Assembly: GCA_963791295.1 (NCBI GenBank)
Contig: CAWBRY010000001.1
Location: 806,001 to 870,000, forward strand
Length of the DNA stretch: 64,000 nucleotides
Reading direction: 5' to 3'
Origin: CAWBRY01 sp963791295
GTDB lineage: Bacteria; Bacteroidota; Bacteroidia; Chitinophagales; Chitinophagaceae
Shown: positions 57,953 through 64,000 of the stretch, in pieces
Layout: each line of letters begins with the position of its first letter
Position numbering within the stretch: position 1 is the first letter of the stretch
Program-made: the position numbers and the translations under genes
The notes under the pieces: generated by a model
The model's input: only the letters and a program-made list of their open reading frames with translations
Database searches by the model: none
Told to the model about the DNA's origin: nothing

Positions 57953-58042
57953 ATGCCGATTATTAATTTAGAGGACCCTGGGTGTTGCACTTCTAATGAA
58001 GATACAAGTATGCCTTGCTGCCCGTCAGCTTGTTGCTCGTAA
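57953..58042 (+). CDS. 29-residue Cys-rich peptide with three Cys-Cys pairs
   Basis: A small gene between arsR and arsC. ATG 57953 to TAA 58042 encodes 29 residues with vicinal pairs at Cys11-Cys12, Cys22-Cys23 and Cys27-Cys28. The segment EDPGCCTS resembles the N-terminal DPxxCC region of the arsenic metallochaperone ArsD, which also has three vicinal pairs, but the rest of ArsD is missing. It lies under an ArsR-type operator, and arsC starts nine bases after its stop. It may bind As(III); this is inference. I know of no named family. The start is preceded by an A-rich leader. Confidence 0.6.
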   Translation: MPIINLEDPGCCTSNEDTSMPCCPSACCS

Positions 58043-58051
58043 ACACTCAGT

Positions 58052-58468
58052 ATGAAAAAGATCCTGGTGCTTTGTACGGGTAATAGCTGCAGAAGTCAGA
58101 TAGCTGAAGGTTATTTGCGGCACTTTGCCGATCGAAAAGCCCAGATATTCAGCGCAGGGGTTGAAGCTCATGGCATCAATCCCCGCGCTTTTCTTATTAT
58201 GAAAGAGGACGGGATCGATATATCCGGCCAAAGCTCCAATTTAATAAACGATTATTTAGGCATTGACTTCGATTTCATAATCACTGTTTGCGATAATGCA
58301 AAAGAAAACTGCCCTTATTTCCCTTCAAATGCAATACGAATACATCACAACTTTGCCGACCCGGCAAAAGCCGTGGGAACGGAGACTGAAATAACTGAGC
58401 AATTCAGGACTGTAAGAGATCAGATAAAAGAGTACTGTAAGGACTTTGTCAGGAATTGGCTATCTTAA
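58052..58468 (+). CDS. arsC: Arsenate reductase, thioredoxin-coupled type
   Basis: Reduces arsenate to arsenite in the cytoplasm. 138 residues of the low-molecular-weight phosphatase fold. The P-loop CTGNSCR places the nucleophile at Cys8, with the redox pair at Cys80 and Cys87 in TVCDNAKENCPYF; their spacing equals that of S. aureus ArsC (10, 82, 89), so electrons should come from thioredoxin. No arsenite exporter gene (arsB, acr3) lies next to it. Confidence 0.94.
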   Translation: MKKILVLCTGNSCRSQIAEGYLRHFADRKAQIFSAGVEAHGINPRAFLIMKEDGIDISGQSSNLINDYLGIDFDFIITVCDNAKENCPYFPSNAIRIHHNFADPAKAVGTETEITEQFRTVRDQIKEYCKDFVRNWLS

Positions 58469-58529
58469 AAGTAATCGTGCCTTGTTGATGGATGAAGGTA
58501 TATGACGAAATTAGTGCGGAATATCTGCG

Positions 58530-58724
58530 ATAGATTTTGTGCCGGGGCGTTCGCACTCCTTTTAACTCGCTGCTTTTTATTTGAAGACTTTCAGGTGTGA
58601 AATAGAATTTATTTTCAGGCATTGCTTCTGCGATGGAAACGATATCGCTTTGAATTTTATTAAACAGTCGTTCGACGGCTATAGGATACGGCGTGGTTTC
58701 TTGTCCAATGGAGGGATTAATCAA
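58530..58724 (-). pseudogene. DinB-family fragment
   Basis: Minus-strand frame with PYPIAVERLFNKIQSDIV, EAMPENKFYFTPESL and LKGVRT, which match the start of DinB-like (YfiT-type) helical proteins of Bacteroidota. It lacks an ATG (it starts at TTG or runs in from upstream) and the match is lost after KGVRT, before the rest of the four-helix bundle. It fills most of the 495-base gap between arsC and the VOC gene and is best read as a decayed gene. Confidence 0.5.
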
Positions 58725-58963
58725 AGTAAAGTTGCGATGAGGAAAATCGATAGAAGTTTCATGGATGACAAAATTTTATCGAATATCGGGAAGAAAGGGA
58801 ATTTGTTGTCATGTGGAAAGTGGATTTTGTCAGAGTTTTAGCCGTAAGGGTTGCTGGGAAAGCGAAAACCGGCCACAGGAGGGGGTTTTGAATTATGTTG
58901 CTTTGATCGGATGAATAAACAGCCTTAACAATTGCACGCTAACTGGAGTAAAAGAATATTTCC

Positions 58964-59470
58964 TTATTTAGTTCTTCCTTCAACTATTTTATCATACTCA
59001 ATATCATTTGGCTCCCACAACTCTACTTTATTTCCTTCGCCATCCAGGATATGAATAAACTTGCCATACTCAAAAGACTGAAGTTTATCAACAATGGTCA
59101 CCCCTTCTTTTTGTAATTCAGCAACCAGCCATTCCAAGTTTTCTACGCGGTAATTAATCATAAATTGATTGGAAAAATGATCCGCTTTTTCAGCATAAGG
59201 ACTCCATTGAGTAAATCCTTTTTTTGCAGTATCTGAACCTTGCCGCCATTCAAAATTTGTTCCCCATTGATCTGTATCGAAGCCCAGGTGCTTTTTGTAC
59301 CATTCCTTCGTTTTGATGGGGTCTTTACATTTAAAGAAAATGCCCCCGATACCTGTTACTTTTTTCATTGTAGAGTTTAAATTTTTACTTTGTGATGTGG
59401 TTGTATAACAAATTGTGTAGCTTATCACCATAGACAACGGGACGAGCAATAATATTTTGACTGGCTTCAT
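58964..59470 (-). CDS. VOC (glyoxalase/bleomycin resistance) family protein
   Basis: A 168-residue protein with one vicinal-oxygen-chelate domain from about residue 37: GIGGIFFKCKDP at the start and FGKFIHILDGEGNKVELWEP-like sequence at the end (YGKFIHILDGEGNKVELWE here), the Glu of VELWE being a usual metal ligand. The N-terminal 34 residues resemble a signal peptide; an internal ATG at 59368 (MKKVTGIGG) would give the cytoplasmic form seen in many relatives. Which start is used is undecided. Substrate unknown. Confidence 0.87.
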   Translation of the reverse strand: MKPVKILLLVPLSMVISYTICYTTTSQSKNLNSTMKKVTGIGGIFFKCKDPIKTKEWYKKHLGFDTDQWGTNFEWRQGSDTAKKGFTQWSPYAEKADHFSNQFMINYRVENLEWLVAELQKEGVTIVDKLQSFEYGKFIHILDGEGNKVELWEPNDIEYDKIVEGRTK

Positions 59471-59527
59471 TTTTTTTATGCAAATTAGAAGCTCTCAAAC
59501 TGCCAGCATAGTAAAAATGTAACCCTT

Positions 59528-60349
59528 CTAGCGCGTAAGAAAGTTTGGAAAAGCTTTATCTACAGCTTCGGTTTTCACCAATTGGAGGTATTGGCCTGGG
59601 GTCATCCCGGAAAACGTTTGAAACTGTTTTATGAAATGTGACTGGTCAAAAAAATGATAATCATACCCGACCTCGATCAGTCTTCCTGCCCGGATAAGGC
59701 AAATGTCCTTAATGATGCCATTAAATACTTTCTGTTGTAAATATGTTGAGGGCGAAATTCCGATATATTTCTGAAATTGCTGATTCAATGATTTACGGCT
59801 AATCTTTAATTGCTTACATAAATTATTTACCGTTACCTTTTTTCCATTTCCATTAGCCTCAATAATACTTAGCGCTGCTTTGATGGTTGCTAATTTATCA
59901 TACTTCATCAACCTTTTTAGAAGAAAATATTGAAGTCTATCAAATTTGATTTCAATTTCTTTGAGTTCAGCCAATTCATCGCTTAACGTGTAGACCTCGA
60001 TACCCCATATATCAGATACAGGAACGGATTTGTTGGTCAGTTCACCTGCCTGGAGTTTAGAAAACGCGGTCCAACCCAAAGGTGTAAATACAACCCCCAT
60101 ACATTCATGCTGCCCCGAAATAGTTGCAACTGATGGTTTACTTTGTTGCCCGGTTATCCAGGAATGTTCTCCCTTAAATTTTTCTTGCTGATTCTCTATA
60201 TAATAATCTCCTGAAAAATTAACTACTAATTCTATGCGACCAAATGGAAGAGTCAACGTTTGTTCTGTTGTTGCTACATGCCTGTTACAGTACCAGATAT
60301 TTTCAATAAATGGTTGTAAAGGAACAATAGGTATCGCAGAATAGAACAT
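59528..60349 (-). CDS. AraC-family transcriptional regulator
   Basis: A 273-residue regulator. The N-terminal 150 residues resemble the DUF6597-type sensor domain (ITGQQSKPSVATISGQHECMGVVF in the middle, split around residues 66-90). The C-terminal AraC DNA-binding domain has two helix-turn-helices, KVTVNNLCKQLKISRKSLNQQF and the VGYDYHFFDQSHFIKQFQTFSGMTPGQY region (both spread over residues 170-260). It lies 57 bases upstream of the VOC gene on the same strand and may control or be cotranscribed with it. Confidence 0.9.
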   Translation of the reverse strand: MFYSAIPIVPLQPFIENIWYCNRHVATTEQTLTLPFGRIELVVNFSGDYYIENQQEKFKGEHSWITGQQSKPSVATISGQHECMGVVFTPLGWTAFSKLQAGELTNKSVPVSDIWGIEVYTLSDELAELKEIEIKFDRLQYFLLKRLMKYDKLATIKAALSIIEANGNGKKVTVNNLCKQLKISRKSLNQQFQKYIGISPSTYLQQKVFNGIIKDICLIRAGRLIEVGYDYHFFDQSHFIKQFQTFSGMTPGQYLQLVKTEAVDKAFPNFLTR

Positions 60350-60420
60350 CTTAATTGGTTATCCGCTTGATTTCCTCTTGAAAATATTGCTTTGCCTTGT
60401 CAGGACAATTCCTTTGTGCA

Positions 60421-60450
60421 TAAAAAAACCGTAGATCATTGATCTACGGT
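60421..60450 (-). terminator. Terminator of tRNA-Pro
   Basis: Perfect 10-base-pair stem ACCGTAGATC/GATCTACGGT with 3-base loop, followed on the minus strand by seven T. It lies 27 bases after the tRNA 3' end. Confidence 0.88.
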
Positions 60451-60476
60451 CACTTGTGCTTTAAGAAAGATAGTTG

Positions 60477-60550
60477 TCGGGAAGACAGGATTCGAACCTG
60501 CGACCCCCTGGTCCCAAACCAGGTGCGCTACCGGCCTGCGCTACTTCCCG
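60477..60550 (-). tRNA. tRNA-Pro (anticodon TGG)
   Basis: Minus-strand cloverleaf: acceptor CGGGAAG/CTTCCCG, anticodon stem CCTGG/CCAGG with loop TTTGGGA giving anticodon TGG, T arm with GGTTCGAATCC. Discriminator A; CCA not encoded. 74 nt. Confidence 0.97.
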
Positions 60551-60563
60551 AATAATTGGGTCG

Positions 60564-60595
60564 CAAATATAGTCAAACTTTGGAGGACTCGCAAT
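60564..60595 (-). promoter_or_regulatory. Promoter of tRNA-Pro
   Basis: ATTG (60592-60595), 20-base spacer and a perfect TATATTTG (60564-60571) on the minus strand, 13 bases before the tRNA 5' end. Confidence 0.55.
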
Positions 60596-60636
60596 GCCCT
60601 CAATTTTGGTTGAGTTTTCGCTTATCCATTATTTGT

Positions 60637-60670
60637 TTTGTTTATGAGAAAGAAATAGTCCCTATATTTG
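60637..60670 (+). promoter_or_regulatory. Promoter of padR-permease operon
   Basis: TTTG (60637-60640), 22-base spacer and a perfect TATATTTG (60663-60670). The PadR start codon is 33 bases downstream. Confidence 0.5.
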
Positions 60671-60703
60671 ATCTGTTTTTAGGAATGTAATCATCTTGTA
60701 AAA

Positions 60704-61036
60704 ATGAAATTAGGCGCATTTGAAGAATTGGTGTTGCTGGCCGTCGGCTCCCTGGACAAGAATGCCTATGGTGTCTCCATAAAAGAAACGCTGGCAGAAA
60801 AAACACGAAAGAGTCCAAGTATCGGAGCATTACACTCCGCCCTTTACCGCCTGGAAGAGAAAGGCTGCCTCACTTCTTCCGAAGGCGGCGCAACAAAGGA
60901 AAGAGGCGGACGCAAAAAAAAGTACTACCAGCTAACTGCATACGGTAGAAAAAAACTGGTAGAGGCAAACGAACTGAGACTCTCATTTGCCAGGCATATT
61001 CCGGAATTGAAATTAAATAGAATTAGCCGTGAGTGA
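60704..61036 (+). CDS. PadR-family transcriptional regulator
   Basis: A 110-residue winged-helix repressor: GAFEELVLLAVGSL at the start, then YGVSIKETLAEKT, SIGALHSALYRLEEKGCL (recognition helix and wing) and RKKKYYQLTAYGRKKL. It overlaps the permease gene by eight bases (GTG 61029 against its stop at 61036), a coupling repeated in Bacteroidota between PadR and permeases with a prefix domain. It likely represses its own operon. Confidence 0.92.
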   Translation: MKLGAFEELVLLAVGSLDKNAYGVSIKETLAEKTRKSPSIGALHSALYRLEEKGCLTSSEGGATKERGGRKKKYYQLTAYGRKKLVEANELRLSFARHIPELKLNRISRE

Positions 61037-63680
61037 GGACATACATCCACCGAAGTGGGCCGATAGACTTCTTACCTGGTTCTGTTCTGAAAAGGTGTTG
61101 GAATCTCTTCAGGGAGATCTCCATGAACTCTATAGAAAAAGACGTTCCTCGCGTGGAAAATTTATTGCCAACACCTACTTTCTTAGAGATGTCCTTGATG
61201 TATGCCGGCCATTTGCCATCCGATCATTTAAACGTCCACGTCTAAATCGCAATGTCATGCTTAGAAATTTTTTTCGAATCGGTTGGAGAAACCTATTGAA
61301 GAATAGAGGTTATTCCTTCATCAATGTCGGAGGATTTGCCGTCGGCATGACAGTGGTCATGTTTATTGGCTTGTGGGTTTATGATGAACTATCATTCAAT
61401 AAGTATCACAAAAATTATAATGAGATTGCCCAGGTGTGGAGTTGTAGCATTGACCCCGAAAAACAGGTGATTACGGGTGGAGAATCTATCCAATACCCTG
61501 TGAGTATAACTCTTAGAAACAACTACAGCAGGTATTTTAAACATGTTTTGATAGCATGGTGGCCAGGAGACCACACTCTTTCAACAGACGACAAAAAGTT
61601 TAGCAGGAAAGGAGAATTTATTGAAAGCGGCGCAGCTGAGATGCTTTCCCTGAAAATGTTGCAGGGGTCCTATGAAAGCCTGAACAGCGCGGCTTGCATC
61701 ATAATTTCAAAATCAACTGCCCGATCAATCTTTGGTAACGATAATCCCATCAATAAAACGCTAAGCATAGATGGTCGCAAGGATGTATTAGTGACCGGCA
61801 TTTATGAAGATATACCCAAGAACAATCGTTTTAGCAACATCGAGTTCTTCTCTTCATGGGCTTCATGGTTATCATTTAACGAATGGGCCCGGGAAAAGAA
61901 AACCGACTGGGACAATCGTCCATTCAATATTTATGTGCAGTTGCAGCCAGGTGTGACTATGGCTACTGCAAATGCAGCGATCAAAGATCTTTACAGTAAA
62001 AATGTACCGGCAGATTTTTATAAGACAATGGAAAAGTACAAGCCCTTTGTTCAGTTAATTCCCATGAGCACATGGCATTTGTATTCTGAATTTAAGAACG
62101 GTAAGCCTTCCGGCGGACGTATTACCTACGTTTGGTTGTTTGGTACTATTGGAATTTTTGTCTTGCTGCTGGCTTGTATCAATTTTATAAATCTGAGCAC
62201 CGCCCGGTCAGAAAAACGCGGCAGGGAAGTGGGTGTCCGTAAGGCGCTTGGCTCGGGCAAGTCGCAATTGATCCTCCAATTTTTGAGCGAATCTATGATG
62301 GTGGTTATAATGGCGTTCTTATTGTCGATCGGATTAGTTGTCTTATTGAAAGGTCTATTTAATACGTTGGCAGATAAAAGCATTGAATTGCCATTCGGTA
62401 GTCCTGTTTTTTGGATTAGTGCTATGTTATTTATAGGCATTACCGGTTTTATAGCTGGCATATATCCTGCTTTTTATTTGTCTTCGTTTCACCCGGCGAA
62501 AGTCTTAAAGGGTGTATTCCGTTCCGGCCGATTTTCTGCGTTACCGCGCAAGGTGCTGGTCGTCGTTCAATTTACTGTTTCCCTGGTTTTGATAATTGGA
62601 ACCCTAATCGTTTACCAGCAGATTCAATTTGCGCGGAACCGTCCTATTGGCTATAGTAGAAATAATCTAATAAGCCTGGGTATGAGTGATAGCAATTACA
62701 AAAGCAAATTGGGTATACTGAAAACAGAATTGCTTCGCTCCGGAGTAGTTTCTGAAATAGCTGCTTCTTCAAGTCCACTTACAGCGATTTGGAATTTGAC
62801 AAGTGGATACAAATGGCCGGGCAAGGATCCAAACCTGGATGCAGAGTTCGCAATATGCAATGTCACACCGAACTTCGGCAAAACAGTTGGCTGGCAATTC
62901 GCTTCTGGTCGTGATTTTTCAGAAGATTTAAAAACAGATACTACCGATGCCATTATTGTCAATGAAGCCGCCGTAAAGTATATGGGGTTAAAGGATCCGG
63001 TGGGCCAGAAATTGACAGATATCGACGAATTCGGCAAAGAAAAATGGTCAAGGACGATCATAGGAGTTGTCAAAGACCTGATCATGGAATCTCCTTATGA
63101 CCCGGTTGTGCCAACACTTTACTACTTTAACAAATATGCGTCAAGCATATTGCATTTGAAAATTAACCCCGCCATGCCCGCCACTGCCGCTTTGCAAAAA
63201 ATAGAAGGAATTTTAAGCAAAATCATTCCCACTGCGCTTTTTGACTACAAATTCGTAGATGAAGAATACGCCAGGAAATTCAGTCAGGAAGAACGAATAG
63301 GAAAACTGTCCGGTGTCTTTTCGGGCCTTGCTATTTTTATTTCATGCCTGGGCTTGCTGGGTCTGGCTTCCTATGTGGCAGAACGACGCACCAAGGAATT
63401 AGGGATCCGAAAAGTCGTGGGAGCTTCCATTTTTAGCCTGTGGAAAATGTTATCAAAAGATTTTGTAGTACTCGTAGTGATCTCTTGTCTCATTGCTATT
63501 CCCATAGCTTACTATTTCCTGGATGATTGGTTAAAGAATTATCAGTATCGGACTTCAATTTCATGGTGGGTATTCTTTGTCGCAGGCACAGGGGCGTTGG
63601 CTATTACTTTATTGACGGTGAGCTTTCAGGCAGTAAAAGCAGCAATGATGAATCCGGTTAAAAGTTTGCGATCTGAATGA
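61029..63680 (+). CDS. MacB/FtsX-like ABC permease with N-terminal prefix domain
   Basis: An 883-residue inner-membrane permease starting at GTG 61029. The first 75 residues (PKWADRLLTWFC, LQGDLHELY) form the permease prefix domain 2, then an N-terminal segment with GWRNLLKNRGYSFINVGG, an extracytoplasmic MacB_PCD domain, FtsX membrane domains around 370-480 and 750-880, the latter with RTKELGIRKVVGAS. Such proteins act with an ATPase encoded elsewhere; none is adjacent. Substrate unknown, possibly a peptide or lipid exporter. Confidence 0.9.
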   Translation: MSEDIHPPKWADRLLTWFCSEKVLESLQGDLHELYRKRRSSRGKFIANTYFLRDVLDVCRPFAIRSFKRPRLNRNVMLRNFFRIGWRNLLKNRGYSFINVGGFAVGMTVVMFIGLWVYDELSFNKYHKNYNEIAQVWSCSIDPEKQVITGGESIQYPVSITLRNNYSRYFKHVLIAWWPGDHTLSTDDKKFSRKGEFIESGAAEMLSLKMLQGSYESLNSAACIIISKSTARSIFGNDNPINKTLSIDGRKDVLVTGIYEDIPKNNRFSNIEFFSSWASWLSFNEWAREKKTDWDNRPFNIYVQLQPGVTMATANAAIKDLYSKNVPADFYKTMEKYKPFVQLIPMSTWHLYSEFKNGKPSGGRITYVWLFGTIGIFVLLLACINFINLSTARSEKRGREVGVRKALGSGKSQLILQFLSESMMVVIMAFLLSIGLVVLLKGLFNTLADKSIELPFGSPVFWISAMLFIGITGFIAGIYPAFYLSSFHPAKVLKGVFRSGRFSALPRKVLVVVQFTVSLVLIIGTLIVYQQIQFARNRPIGYSRNNLISLGMSDSNYKSKLGILKTELLRSGVVSEIAASSSPLTAIWNLTSGYKWPGKDPNLDAEFAICNVTPNFGKTVGWQFASGRDFSEDLKTDTTDAIIVNEAAVKYMGLKDPVGQKLTDIDEFGKEKWSRTIIGVVKDLIMESPYDPVVPTLYYFNKYASSILHLKINPAMPATAALQKIEGILSKIIPTALFDYKFVDEEYARKFSQEERIGKLSGVFSGLAIFISCLGLLGLASYVAERRTKELGIRKVVGASIFSLWKMLSKDFVVLVVISCLIAIPIAYYFLDDWLKNYQYRTSISWWVFFVAGTGALAITLLTVSFQAVKAAMMNPVKSLRSE

Positions 63681-63710
63681 ACGGTTGTTGATTTTGGATT
63701 GTGAGATGCA

Positions 63711-64000
63711 TCATTCCGGCGAAACTTCGTGTAATCGTTTTTCCCGTAGTTTGAATTCTTCTAAATCAATCAGGGAAAGATATTTCCTGATCAGGTCCTC
63801 ATCAAATTCGGAGCGCCGGTTCATTTCATAAAGTAATTTTCGTTGTTGCTCTAACAGTTCGAGATAAATGTTTTGAAAATCGAACAGTGGATTTCCAGCT
63901 GAATTACTGACGTCTTTAATATCCTGCTGCAAAAAGCTCAAATCCAGTTGCAAGCGGGCAAACAAGTTTTCTACATGTTCATTTTTTATTTGTTTATCAG
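63711..64000 (-). CDS. Probable Na+/H+ antiporter, C-terminal end (cut by window)
   Basis: The frame runs in from beyond base 64000 without a stop and ends at 63711. The visible 96 residues are soluble and helical, with LLYEMNRRSEFDEDLIRKYL and SLIDLEEFKLREKR near the end, resembling the cytoplasmic tail of CPA1-type Na+/H+ antiporters. The membrane part would lie to the right and cannot be checked, so the name is tentative. Confidence 0.55.
   Translation of the reverse strand, partial: DKQIKNEHVENLFARLQLDLSFLQQDIKDVSNSAGNPLFDFQNIYLELLEQQRKLLYEMNRRSEFDEDLIRKYLSLIDLEEFKLREKRLHEVSPE

Noticed and set aside
58581..58841. 86-codon plus-strand frame after arsC
   Set aside because: Opposite the DinB remnant, no recognisable features.

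Overview
The window comes from a Bacteroidota chromosome, most likely a member of the Chitinophagaceae or a close relative. This rests on two very large secreted proteins with C-terminal type IX secretion (T9SS) sorting domains, a TonB-dependent receptor of the outer-membrane beta-barrel family, several Bacteroidota-restricted families (DUF4293, DUF4421, DUF6427), A-rich leaders instead of clear Shine-Dalgarno sites, and promoters that fit the Bacteroidota consensus TTTG-N(about 20)-TANNTTTG. The two tRNA genes lack an encoded CCA. Gene order is mostly that of an ordinary chromosome. I see no prophage, transposase, integrase or CRISPR array.

Layout. 1-15.1 kb is almost all on the minus strand: metG (3' end cut by the window), a TonB-dependent receptor with a GH3 glycosidase, a LolA-like secreted protein, a LytS/LytTR two-component pair, an S66 LD-carboxypeptidase, a lipoprotein, an alpha/beta hydrolase and kup. 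15.4-21.3 kb (plus) holds a secreted unknown, DUF6427, purQ and two DsbD-type proteins, ending against an ECF sigma factor. uvrA follows at 22.2-25.0 kb. 25.5-35.5 kb is a cell-surface block: a 2038-residue beta-strand-repeat protein and a 1074-residue protein, both with T9SS tails, separated by a DUF4293 gene. 35.5-46.6 kb is housekeeping: glyA, a sugar nucleotidyltransferase, a flavin oxidoreductase, a protein built of 16-residue repeats, a NatAB-type ABC exporter, an FAD-dependent dehydrogenase, dnaA and tRNA-Ser.

46.8-58.5 kb is a stress and efflux region. An OmpR-type two-component system precedes a beta-propeller protein and a TolC / adaptor / RND permease operon, whose permease gene is broken by a one-base frameshift. 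Next come a half-size EamA transporter and a compact arsenic cluster: arsR, a tiny gene for a 29-residue peptide with three vicinal Cys-Cys pairs, and arsC. Near-identical palindromes lie before arsR and before the peptide gene, so one regulator probably controls both. The peptide is the most interesting item here. Its paired cysteines recall the arsenic metallochaperone ArsD in miniature, and no arsenite pump is adjacent.

The right end (58.5-64 kb) has a DinB-family remnant, a VOC protein, an AraC-type regulator, tRNA-Pro, a PadR regulator coupled to a MacB/FtsX-like permease, and the 3' end of a probable Na+/H+ antiporter gene.
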